Under the pieces are notes generated by a model, which worked only from the letters and a program-made list of their open reading frames with translations, was not told the origin of the DNA and searched no databases. Both the position numbers and the translations under genes were made by a program. 60,000 bases of DNA, from the NCBI RefSeq assembly GCF_001949145.1, contig NW_019091455.1:797017-857016 (forward strand), in the 5' to 3' direction. This document shows, one piece after another, positions 37,863 to 50,520 of the stretch; position 1 is the first letter of the stretch, and each line of letters starts with the position of its first letter. The stretch comes from Acanthaster planci (Eukaryota > Echinodermata > Asteroidea > Valvatida > Acanthasteridae).

Positions 37863-40800
37863 ATATGCTGAATGTTCCATTTTTCTCTTGGGTTCCCTAG
37901 CTCAAAGGATTACATGTACACGTACATGTACCTCATGAAGTCAGACACCAATATTACACCACCCCTGTTTCAGTAAAGTCAACTCAAACAAATCAATTCA
38001 CAACAGCTGTGCAACCGAGCCTTACATGTACGTCCAAGTCCAATGAATTTGCCTGCCATCAACTTTACCACCATCCTGATATCCCGATCTTTATATATAC
38101 ATTCAGGCAGTAAAGACTCTACCCTTATCAAGGCATAAGGACCTCTGGACACTACACACGCCTATCAATGTACATGTACAACAAGCGAAGCTGCCAGTAT
38201 CCCATGCACCAGGCAATGAACCAGCGGTATCTGAGGTCCTCAGCTTATCTTCGTGCAAAGTCCCTCAGCCTTATCTCGACTGGAGGCTCACTCAACACCC
38301 ATCGATTAGCTGACATGTGGAGGGTGAGAGAGAGGAGGGCATTTTGGGGGGGGGAGGGAGGGAGGAAAGGAGAGCATCTCCTGTCCCAGTGTGCTGTCAG
38401 TTTGCACTTTTCGGCTCGCTGGTGCGAATCGAGGTTAGATCTGGTCGACCGCGACTAGCAAGGGGTAGAGGACAAGTGGGGCATCCTTTGGCAAGCCACA
38501 ATGCAAACCTTCAGAGGACTTTAGAGAGAGGAGGTGATGGACAGATGGACCGGTTACCATTTTGGATGATTTGAACAAGTTCCATCCAGCAAACAAGATA
38601 GGTAATCATAAAAGCAAGTATAGCCCAGATTTTTTTCAGGACAGGGAAGGGGGGAAGCACTCAGCAATAGCCACGGTTGACAAACTTTTCACAGCGGGAA
38701 GGGATCAACTCCCGGATACTGTCCAGCAATTGGTTAGTTTCATCCCCTCTCTCTGTTTTGCCTCTTTGTCAACTTTTCAATTTTTTTCAAAGAAAGGCAC
38801 TTCCCTCCCCATGCACCAGAACCCAGTGCATTGTGATGACACCCATCCTGTGGAAACATCCACATTCGAAAAAAAGAATCAACATTTTGTTCCAAAAAAG
38901 TGTGAAATCAGTTGACAAGAAAGTGTCAAGCACTCTAGTTCACAGTTGTTTATTCTCTATCCCATGTGGAATTCAAAGAAAACCAAAATTTAAAGGCAAC
39001 ACGTACATTTGTATCATGTGACTCAGAAAAACCAGTAATTCCAGTTCTTTAACTCTAAAAGATTTGATAACAAGCTGTCCTGGCATCTGGTTGTTTTTTT
39101 CCAATCCAATTTAATTTCCAGAAAACTCTCAATTTATGTGCGGAATTGGAAAACACAGAATACATTTCCTTGAATCAGAGAGATTGGATGACACTGCATT
39201 GTCCAATTTTGGGATGTTAGTTTAGTTGGTATGTGCGGCATTCATTTCAAGAAAACCCAGGGATTTCATGTCAACAGAGAAAGGATCCTGCTCATTAAAT
39301 TCTGACGAAATTTTTATCAAGCATCCATCGGGTACATGTTTGAAAACAACGCTCAGTAAATGCAAAGAGAGCCATTGCCAATGGCTAGCTGGATGACACA
39401 TGAATCTGAAATTTAAAATATGACAGAATCAATCAACCGTTTCTCCATGTACAGTGTGTTTGTTTACGCGATACCAACTTCTGTTTCACTTTCCATGCAT
39501 CCACCTCAATCCGTGTTTATGGCCAAGCATCCGCTGGACAGCAAACCTGGCACTTTCAAGCACAGCACAGAAAAAAAAAAAAATATAGGGGAATCGATCA
39601 GGTCCCCGGAAAACAAACTGGAAAACAAAACTGAATAAACCTTGCGGACGTGAGCCTTTAAAACCAGTTTCTATAACGCTGGTTAGCAGCAACCAAAACT
39701 CAGGAACTCGGTCAGCTCTAGAAGAACTTTCTGTTATTGCCGAGAACTTGTACAGGTAGCTGAAGTACGCAGAAAGTTCACCCTTGGTTGGTGACAGGGT
39801 TTGCCCCGGAAGGCACATTGCCCTGCGGATGTTACAGAAGGAGATATTTCATTTTGTACATGATTCTTCTGCTTTTGTACTGACGGTCAATTACCGGCCA
39901 AAGATGGGCAAAAAATGCAACTGGGACGTAGGGAGAGAAAGGCCTGTTGGGATCGGGGGGGGGAGCCAACTTGACTCTTGTGGATGACCTCAATCGCACC
40001 AGCACTACTTCAGACATGTGCCAATGAGCAAAGTCCGATTTTCTGGTGAAATCCGCAGGCTAGCACAAGTACACGTACATGTACATATAAATGCAAAGGC
40101 GTTCCACAGCACTTCCTGTTGAATGACCTTTCCTGCTGGAAGTACAAGTGCAAGTGTTTTTGTACTAGTCGAATCTCGGCATAGGATGGCCTCAAGAGAG
40201 GTGACGTAAAGTACACATACGTAAAGTATGCCTAAGGGTTCATGTACAGTGTAGTGTCTATTTGGGGATGATGTGAGCTTTACTTCAACAGACCCTCAAG
40301 AAAATAAGCACCCGTCTCCCTTCTCACGCTCTTCTAACTCAGACAGCTTTAATTCATACAAATGAGCACCGTCAAGCAACATGACTCGCCTCATGTATCA
40401 TCGTTTGTCATGAAAGAATCTCGGGGTAATAAATGACAACAGCTACATGTACTGGTCTCCCAAAAAAAAGCAAGAAAAAAAAAAAATTGATCGACGGCTG
40501 TAACAACCTCCAAATCACAAACACACATGCCTTTCGACTCTAGCACCAGGCCCACACTTCCAACTGAGAAGCAAAGACCAGGCCAGCTCCAGCACAAAGC
40601 TCTCGGTCTCTCGGTTCACAGTCCCCAGTGACCTAATATTGACACAACGGGTCATTCCGACAATGCGGACATGGACTCCCACAGGACGCATCAAACTGTC
40701 AACTCGGTGGAACGTGCTAACTCCACAGGAAAGTGCCAGTCTACATCTTACACGCGGGAACTGTACATATCTCGAGGGCTGGTAACCGGGAGTGATGTAA

Positions 40801-41679
40801 GCACGTGTACAAGCATGCCTGTCCCATCATCAATGGAACATTTGTAGGCAGTATTTCAAATGCTTGATCAGATAGATGTCCAATATAGCTTGAAGACCAG
40901 CCTACCAGGGACAATTCTCAAATCTCTTGACTCCTAACTTGTAACTACGAGTGACAAAGCAGTTACGATACAGCTCAATGAACACATGCATTTGAATTTT
41001 GATTTTTTTTTGGCAACAGTGGATTTTTAAAACAACTTTTCAAGACTAGGGATAAAGCACCTGTCCATACAACCTTCACTTGCTCTCCGTCTACCTGCAC
41101 ATTGTAGAGACATTTGTTTATTGTATCGCCAACAATTGGTAATGGTGAACTGTTTGGATGAATTAGATGGACAGTGGTACTTTCCTCGCTTTCAAAGTAA
41201 TTTAAACAACACGTATACACGTACATGTGTATATGTGATTACAAACTTTTTAGTAATTTTTTTTCTTGTTCTCGTAATGCATCTAAAGGTATTTCTAGTG
41301 CTTTCCTTTATAAAAAAGTGAACACAACCTAGACATCCCCCCAAAAAAGATTTTATCAAGGTCAAGTTTTGATAAGGAGGTGGTTAATTGTTGGAGGATT
41401 GTCAAAAGATGCCAACCAACCGTACAACACAGCGGGAGATGCTGCAGTCATGCTCACTGCACACATGCCGCATACATGTATGACTTGGCTCGATGTGACC
41501 TGTGACATCACAACCCGACAGCCACTACTTTATCAGACAAAACATCTCCTGATGCATCTTCATTCTCTTCTTCCCCCCCCCACCCCCACAGTGAGCTGCA
41601 GGATCCAACGGGGCGTGGGCCCATGTGAACCGTTCCGACATATGTGTTTCCTGTTATATGAAAATGAGCGTAGTGTACA

Positions 41680-41720
41680 CGTACATGTATGTACATGTAC
41701 TAACTGCATACATGTGCACA
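41680..41720. repeat. TACATGTA palindrome tract
   Basis: ACGTACATGTATGTACATGT and following CATACATGTGC, a run of overlapping ACATGT words. Confidence 0.85.
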
Positions 41721-43043
41721 GTGCATGTGGTAACAGTGTGGGCTACACAGCTATTTCACTTGACATGTAAAACACAATGTGCATGCACTGGTGCCTCCCT
41801 GCCGGCTTGATTTCTACAAATCTAGCCATTTTAAATAACACGATGAAACCAGAGATGGACTTTACGAAAGTCTGGACTAGAATATCACGAATCATCGAGA
41901 TGGAAAAATCACTAGACTGTACTCTAATCATCGTGATCAACTCTGCAAGCAAGCTCAACTACCAGTACAAAACTCACTACTATTTGAATTTAATGACCAA
42001 GAAACATGCGTCTTTTACATGAATGTGTACATGTACAATGTAGGTCAAGGACGTGTCCTGTAAATGATGAAGTGTGTAAAATTTGTCTTGACTATATCTG
42101 ACATGCTCACCATCGAACTGCTTTCGAGTCGCAACTGCATGTAGACACTCTGGGTATCAACTGGCATGCTAAGCTTGCCACCTGGTATATCTGTACGTAT
42201 GGACCATATTTTGCAAAATCGTTTGTAATCAGTGTCCCTGCTAGTGTGATCTGAATGGTACAGCCGAACAGAGAGTGATTGAGCAGCAGTTTTCAGATGG
42301 AAACGTAGGATATATGTGCCACATGACCTGTGAGGTATCATGTTGTAATACCAGAGGACTGGTGGGAGAACCTGTAGAGTTCATCATGAAATATGCAATG
42401 TCCCCAGACATAGTCCAATTGAGGGTTAGGATTAGAGAGTGTTGAAATCCGAGTCCGAAAGTTCATCAAGAATTATTACTGGTACATGCATATATGGACA
42501 TGTATGTACATGCCAACACCCCTACGAAAGTCACTGCGAAAATTGCCTCCCAAAACGGAAATCACGACAGTTTGAAACGAAGGCACAAACTCAGCAAGGG
42601 AACACAAATGTGGAAAGGAATGTATGTTGTGTACATCTGTATGTAGCGGGATCAAAGAAATTTCTGCACCATGCATGCAAAACATTCTTTCCACCCCAGC
42701 AACCACAAGACACATTACGATGAAAAGGAGTGGGTTGGCCAGTGAATGAAAGACATACAGAATGACAACCCCCCCAACAAATGGCACTATTGACAAGACT
42801 GCACAAATCTGTTCTTGTCATTTCCGGCAAATCAACCATACGAAATTACAGTAACCAGCACAGAACAATTGTGAATGTTCATGTCCATGTCCACTGTATG
42901 TACATGTATGTAAGTCGTCTGCATGTACAATGCTTCAGTTACAGAAGTACAATCGATTCCATTCATTCTTGCACTGATGTAGGAAGCACAAATCCTCCTA
43001 ATTGACAGGATCTCTTTAAACTACTGTCCTGATGTCACTCAGT

Positions 43044-43060
43044 GTCTGTCTGTCTGTCTG
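43044..43060. repeat. (GTCT)4 microsatellite
   Basis: Four GTCT units in tandem. Confidence 0.95.
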
Positions 43061-43960
43061 GTGTCCCATCCAAGCCCTCCGTCATGTGACCTCTTGCGAG
43101 CACACGTCTCAAAAAGAAAAGAAAAAAGAACAATAAATGCACGTTCCAGACAGGCGTTGGTACATGTACTCTGTGTTGTCTGGTTGCCTTAGAAACAGGC
43201 ACAGCTTCCCGACGGTCTTTTGGGATGCCAAAAGATGAAGGGAAAAACCAGTGACATTTTTTTCCCCAAAGAAATTAATGCATGTACATGTATCCGTCGT
43301 CCCTCTTGAAACAAACTGAAGCAGCCAGACAGAACCAGATGAACAGAAACAAGGAAAACACATGTACCGGTACGCACAATACCCATCAACGGCGCTACAA
43401 AAATTTCCAATTTGCAATTTCTGAGAAGCCAGGCTAGGAAAAATGCCCTTTCTACAGTCAAAAATCATTGGATCTGATGGCGAATAAATGAAAAAGGCTG
43501 CTACTTATTGGACAACTGAAAGTAACTGTAAAAAAAAAGCGAACACGCTTGGAAAGAAAACTGTTGGAGAGGTCAGAAATTTATTTTGCTAAATGCTCGA
43601 GGCTACAAAAGATTAGAATAAAAACCAAACAAAAAACAAACACTTGGGGAATGCAAGTATGGATTAAATAACTTGAAAATGTACTCTAGCCAGAGGTGAA
43701 TCTACATTTCCTGCTTCAAATACAGAGTCACGTGCACAATATACATTTGCACATGTGCCTGTCTATAGAGGTACTTAGATTTGCAACGTCATCTTCATGA
43801 CGGCATACTGAAACTATGCATCGAAACTAGCTACAGATCATGAAAACTATTCCCCTCAACCACAAAAGACCACTAAGACATAAACTGTGCTTGCAGAGTG
43901 AATAGAGTACAGTACCATTGCATAGCCTGTTGTAGACCCTATATGTATGTGAGCACATTG

Positions 43961-44012
43961 TGTACATACAGAATACATGTACATACAAACATGTACATGT
44001 ACAGTACATATA
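43961..44012. repeat. TACATGTA palindrome tract
   Basis: About 50 bp with several TACATGTA palindromes separated by short A/C-rich spacers and ending ACAGTACATATACC. Confidence 0.85.
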
Positions 44013-46740
44013 CCAGAGTCCTTCCTCTCATTTGGTTAACTGATAACCAGTCTATGTAATTTTTCCATTACCAGTGCATCCATTCAAGGCAGAAAGCCAA
44101 TTTATGCAGATTTATGTAAAATAGCTTCACGAAAAACACCTGCCTCTAATGTACATGGACACGTACATTGTCCATTCAATCAAGATTGAAATCTTAAAGA
44201 AAATTTCCTGATTCCTGCTGAATTCCCACTTTCAACATCTCTTTCCTTTTAGTGAAGGCAAGAACGATCCAACAATAGTTTACGTAGGCGTGCGGGATGC
44301 AGTCTTGCTTCTGCAATCAGCGAGCACATCACTCGTCTTGATTAAGGGTGCGAGGAAGGCCACAGACAGTGCCAAGGACGGGGCAGCGAATGGAAATGTC
44401 AAGGTGATATGCGTCTCCGTCTGGCTCTGCCGCTACTCTCGGCCAGATGGCAAAAGCACACGAGGCAGAAAAAACGTTGTAACATGGAAACTGCTAACGT
44501 GTACGTGTGTACACACGTGCAATAAGATTCACGACACACTCATCAAGAACGACATCATGTGGCAACATGTTATTGTACGTGTATGCAAAATTCTAAACAT
44601 CATGAACATATCCTTGTGATCCCCCGCAAGGGCACCACGCACAAGATATTCAACTCAAATACGCATGATTATTAAACCAAACTGAGTAGACATGTTTACA
44701 CACAATGTACTTGAAAGTGATTCAGACCTAAGAGGAAAACAATTCGGGCATTTTTGATCAGCTTCTTCAGAGATCTGACATTCTCAAAGTGGCAACATGC
44801 ACCTGAACATGTGCACAACTTACACTGCATGCCATTTGCATCTGATTTAAAATTGGGGGGTAAAAAGCAATTTATGCAGATGTCACCTTCCAGTGCCCGC
44901 CACTTTTTTTTTTAAGGGCTGTGGGAAAACTGCCCCCAAATTACTCTCTTCTGATGAATTAGTAATGGCTTGTTTCATCTGTTAGGCATTTGCGACGTAT
45001 GGCATTAAACCGCAAGCCTCCCTCATTCATAATTGCATTTGTCTCTAATCCCTTATTAGGAGTCCTGTGGCGTCACTGTCTGAGCACACTTCCCTGACCA
45101 CCACCTAGCAACCAGTCATCAGTGCCACTATCATCTTCTTCATCATCATCACAAAAAAAAAAAAACCACAAGATGCCACCGAAACCCCACCCATGTAAAA
45201 GACTGGAAGCAACCACAGAATTCTTGAATGGGGTATGTCATCCCAGGTGCCAACATGGAAGCAGAGATTTCTGTTTCTCTGTCCCCCCTCCCTAGGGCTG
45301 AGGCTTTTGGCTCCTCGTTAAAAACACCTCCCCCACCCCTTCCAGCTGGGATTCAGGCACGTTTTGCTTAATCGCATTAATCTGCGTGATTCAATGACAT
45401 TTGAGATGATGGAATCGTACCCTGACCCTTTGATGAACTGTAATTTTGGCTTTTAGTCTTTATCATTTTGTGTGTGTGAGTGTACATCATTGCAGGCAGA
45501 CAAAGAAATCCGACAAAACAAGTCCACTGAACATCAGAAAACCAATTTTAATGTAAAGTTTGCATGCATGGGTTTTGGAGGGGCGTGCTGTATACAAGAA
45601 TGTAAATGGACAAAAGTGTATCTGGCCCAATAGTTTCACAACTAGATTCACTAATATTGCAGGACAAAAAAGAAGAAATGCATTCAGGAAGCTAGGGTGG
45701 GAAGACAAGGGTCTAAGAATGAAATGAAAGGATAAAGGAAAGTCCACACGAAGCAGAGTGGTAGTCACTATGACAACAATTCAACACTCTTAACTTTGGA
45801 AGGTATTTAATGTGTACCATGCATAAGGTTTCTCCCTAATGGCTACTTTTATGTGAATTTTACACTGAGTTTCTTTTAACCCTAAACCCAGGCCGGATCG
45901 CAATCAGTGATCCGACGTTGGTTCACTGACACTGAAACCAGCCTAATGGATGGAACAAACCAGCCTTGGGGCCCCTTGAGATCCAGATGCGTGTATAACA
46001 AATAGGCATAAAGATGTGAGAAATGTTGTATCATCCTGAAACAAAAAAAATGACTGCAAAACTTATCTAGTGGACCACAAAAGCCACGTATGGTTAGGAT
46101 GGAATGGATGCAAGCTTGCGTGTGACATGACCAGTCCGAGTCACAGGGCGGAGGGGGTTTTCAATACAACACACACGTCAGGACAACGGACCGCAGCATG
46201 AGTCATGCTGACATTCAGGCCGACTCGCTCTGCCATTTCCAAGAAACTCTTCCACTGACGGCACACGTGACGCACTACATGTACCGTACCTCGATTCCAG
46301 ACCACGATTACTGCAGGGACAACCCCACCATCATTTTTTTTTTCCTGATAGAGTATGACTACGCATACATGTACACGGTTCTTGGTATTACAGAGTGGAT
46401 GACAGATGTAGCATTTGGAATATGATCCGACAGTAGTCAATGCCACCAATTACGACGCGACTGTACGAATGTTGAACTGCAAATACACCCGTGCAGTCAT
46501 CCGGTGATTCCCACATGCATAAAGAGGGGGGCCGCTGGACATGTCACGTACGTGTTCATAGGTAAACAAAACATATGGACTACAGTACGTGTACGTAGCA
46601 GAATTGGAGTCAAAAAGTTTGGAACATCTTTTCTGAGAAATGTAATGCTTTTTAAAAAATCAAAATATTTTTAATGTAATGTTTTTTTAAACAGACTGTA
46701 CTTTGAATTTTTGAATTCATTTTCCAAAAATGAATGAAAT

Positions 46741-47052
46741 CTTTCGTACCTAATATATTCTTTTTTGGATGAAATTTTACTGACCTAACATGTTTTTAAG
46801 ATTCGAATCAAATTTTTTTGACCAAACATGTTTTAAGATTCGAATAAAAATTTGTAGACCTGTAGACCTGTTTTGAAGATACAAATACAATTTTTGGGAC
46901 CTAATACATGTCTGTTTTCAAGATTCAAGTAAATTTTTCAGACCTAACATGTTTTAAAGATTCGCATGAAATTTCTCAGAACTAACATGGTTTCAAAATC
47001 CGAATGAAATTTGACAGATGTAACGTTTTCCAGATTCGAATGCATTTTCCCC
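46741..47052. repeat. Degenerate 36-44 bp tandem repeat, about 8 copies
   Basis: A consensus near GACCTAACATGTTTTAAG, followed by ATTCGAATGAAATTTTT, recurs with the AGATTCGAAT core (or a close variant) at 46799, 46836, 46877, 46921, 46958, 46996 and 47032. A weak first copy precedes at 46745. Steps are 37, 41, 44, 37, 38 and 36 bp. This is an old, diverged minisatellite. Confidence 0.85.
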
Positions 47053-47096
47053 CGACAATAAACAGACCAAAGGTTTTGAGTTCCGCACCCGCATTT

Positions 47097-47190
47097 CATC
47101 CAAATTCAGAAAGCATCTGAATTTCGAAAACATCCGATTTTAAAAAGCATCCGAATTTCGAAAGCATCCAAATTTAAAGAACATATTTGT
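47097..47190. repeat. 17-bp tandem repeat, 5-6 copies
   Basis: The unit CATCCGAATTTCGAAAG and variants start at 47097, 47114, 47131, 47148 and 47165, an exact 17-bp period, with a possible sixth at 47182. It starts 45 bp after the end of the larger-period array and shares the ATTCGAA/TTCGAAT theme with it. Confidence 0.92.
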
Positions 47191-49264
47191 ATGGCAACCC
47201 CCTAAAATTAAAACAAACTGCAGGTGGGCACAGGGCTTCATTTTAATGCTCTGCCTACCACAGAATTTTGGGCTCAAGAATAACATTCTACATGTATGCT
47301 TACAGCGCTTGCGCAGAAGTTTTGCTTGTACTACTACAAACAATATATGCGAAGAAAGGCTCCTTTATCATCGGATTTCTGCATGCTTCTCACTTAAATT
47401 TCCTTGTTTGACTATGAAATTTGATACCTAATAGCAAAGAATATCTTCTGTTGTGGTTAGCAAAAATTATCTTGCTTACTATAATCACAGCCGTTCGGGC
47501 CTACATGTAGCTTATTTCAAATATAACATGCACAATATTAGCAGTGTTTTTCCAACAGATACATGTAATTGCCAAGACCTTGTCACCACAGTAAACAGCA
47601 GTTTGTGGGTGAATCTCGAGTACCGTAGAGGTGCATGTAGGCCGTTCACTGCTACAGGATCGTAGGGCAGATGTTGCTTTGGATCAATAGCCATTCCTGT
47701 TTGAAAATGAAAATGGCTCTAAGAAAAACCACCATTTATTTTTGGCTAGAAATGGAAAATCATTTTCTGCCTAAACATGTTAAATACAAAATGAGTTCCT
47801 GTGTACCCATAGCAGGCAAGCTGATTCATACAATTCCGCTTAAACTTACTACGCCCTTTCGCTGAATTTTGTGTCAGAATGTTCAGCTTCTTTTTTTTTA
47901 AAGCACGGTACCAGTAAAGCTGTCAAGGGTATCAAATGAAAAGCTAATATTTTTTTAAATGATTTATGAGTGGAATGTTGTCACCAAAAGAACAGAAAAA
48001 ACATCAGCAGCTTGAAATAAAGACCTCAACTGGGAAAACATGCTTTGTGTGAGCACCTGGCTAGGGATATTTTAGACTGTGGCCTTTCCAAAGTATAATG
48101 TTGCCCGCTCACGCACATTGTGAGAGCAGGCATCGCCAGTGCTATGGAGTATATGGACATGCACCACGCATGCAGTCAGTGCGTGTACTCTAAATGTGTG
48201 TGTGTCTGCATCTCGTGCTGTATGCATCGGGCATCGCGTCTGCATGCTGCAGCCGTGACGTATGAGCGAATAATGACGTCATGCACAGCAGAGCGGACAC
48301 CCAGGCAGTAAACAAGGACGATGAACTCTAATTGAACCCGCCCGATCTATCTGTGCAATGCGTTGCTGCAATGGACTTCTTTGTTTTTTAAAGGCAGGGG
48401 TTTTGTTTCATTGGAAAAAAAAAGAGAGAGAGCAAGCAGGGACAGTGATGGGTTCATCTTGAGGCATGCCAGAAAGGTTGAAAAAAAAGGGTGAAAAAAA
48501 GGAAAAAACCACAAAATTGCTTGAGCTGTTTATTCCAATGGTGAATCATAGGCAATTTGCATAACCACAAACTGGTAACGTCAGTACTTCCTTCCAGCTA
48601 CACAGAGTGTGATTAATTCCTTTCAAATTACCTTGTGGAGGGGAAAAATACCAGGAATTTTTTTTTGGGGGGGATCCTTGTTTTTCTCCATTACAACATT
48701 CGTAAGAAGTTGTCCAAAAATCACTGCTGTGCCGAATATCCAAACATTCGATCAATTATTGAAAATTCAAATATTATTTTCCGAATTTGAATATTTAAAT
48801 GCAAAATTCATAAAAAGGAAGGGAGCATTTTCTTTTGTTTTAAATGAGAAAAAAATGCACTATGCGGGCTTGTTTCAAGCAGATTCAAATGGAAAGTGAC
48901 ACAAATCTAACAACAATTCAAAATTTAATTACTCATTAAACTATTTAAAAAAGAATAGAAATTTTCAACAGGGCAAGAAGTATTGTTCATCTCTTAAATC
49001 TTGCAAAATCGTTTCTGTAGACACTCCTAGATGTGAAAAGCTATCATATTGATTATAATGTACAACTGTGTGTGTTATTGCCTATATGGTTTGTTCATCA
49101 ACAACCTGCAAGTCAGTAAGACCTTGGATATTGGATTGAATTGAAGGGCAAATATTCAAACAGTGAATTATTCGAATTGACTTTGCCCTACCAAAGATTA
49201 AGAAAAATTTCTTGTTTTGTTCAGTGCACAATCACTTGAATTCACATCTGATATAATCGCACAG

Positions 49265-49437
49265 TACAGGCGATTCACAACAGTACACCTCCAAGAGTTT
49301 GCAATGCGTTGGCCAATCAGAAGGTGTGAAATTTGTCAACCCTTTCCAAACACACACTGGGTCGACCGATTTCGCTCATGGTGATTGGCCAGCGTGTTGC
49401 AAACTCTTGGAGGTGCACTATTGTGAAACGCCCGTAT
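49265..49437. mobile_element. Foldback / MITE-like inverted repeat
   Basis: Two arms of about 56 bp (49265-49320 and 49381-49437) are reverse complements with roughly 85% identity by eye. They share an uninterrupted CACCTCCAAGAGTTTGCAA and a GGCCAATCA word, with a 60-base loop between. No coding potential. The compact inverted-repeat layout fits a MITE or solo foldback element. I could not identify a target-site duplication. Confidence 0.75.
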
Positions 49438-50429
49438 CACATATGTACATGTTTCTGTATTTTTGTCTTTTAATTGCACATTTCCAACCGTTTTATCAAG
49501 AAGATGCAGGAGCTTTCTTGCAAGTAGATGTACATGTACCGGGGTGCACGTACATGAATTACGTGTCCATGTGTACAAGTAACCTACGGATATACTTTGT
49601 ACACGATGTAACAGTGCACCACAGTAGTGATGCATCTTTGGAAACCATCCAGAGGGGGATGGCTGAATTTAAATTATAATCATTCAAAATAAATGATACA
49701 TGTATGTACGGCAGAAAGCTATTGTAATCACGTACCGGTACTAGCACATGTACATGTACATGTGCATTGTTCAATCAGAACAGAACATCATTCAAGTCTC
49801 AACAGTTTCAATTAGACTCCAAAAGACAATGTTGAATGGACAGCTGGGGATTTATTTGACCGTTCCTCAGAAGTCACAACTCCAGCAAAGGGGTAATGTA
49901 CCTGAGTAACCGTCAGTTTCACTTTCATTTTTTAGATCATTATCAACAGTTGCTAATTAGCTGTTGTTTTATTTTTTTTACAGGAATTCTCCCCCATTCC
50001 ACAACACCTCTTTACTTTACACAGATGAAGTCTTCCTTCAAAACAATTTCCAATGGCCAATGAGTGCCACGGAAAACCAACTTGACCAAAACACCCCAGA
50101 ATTCCAGGAAACAAGCAAGCAGTATCAGTGCGCTGTCACCTTCTCTGCCCTAATCAGCACTCAAATTGTTTTCAGTAGGTCCCTGCACCCTGGCACTGTA
50201 GCAGATTTTGACCAAGATGACTCAACTCAAGTCACTGACACTCAACATCAACAATAAAATGCACTTGGAGTAAACACAAAGGTCATCTGCCTCCGTCACT
50301 TGTGAGGCTGATCCCGACTTCCAGGAAAGCCCAATGAACGCAGAATGGGGAAAATTAATATCTTATCGCACAAACATCTCTGATCATGTTTATAACCAAG
50401 ACGAAGGAGAAATTATTAGGTGGCACACC

Positions 50430-50520
50430 ATGTACATACATGTACAACAGTGGCCATGTACATCTATGTAAAACAGATGCATACATACCGTACACGTAGG
50501 CCTACATGTACATGTACGCA
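50430..50520. repeat. TACATGTA palindrome tract
   Basis: This stretch contains ATACATGTACAAC, CATGTACATC and CTACATGTACATGTACG within 90 bp, another dense cluster of the palindrome. Confidence 0.8.

Noticed and set aside
39025-39060. Minus-strand TGITG, like the GMDS exon 1 nucleotide-binding loop
   Set aside because: It is followed by Phe-Ser-Glu instead of Gln and a donor site, and a stop lies three codons upstream of the motif.
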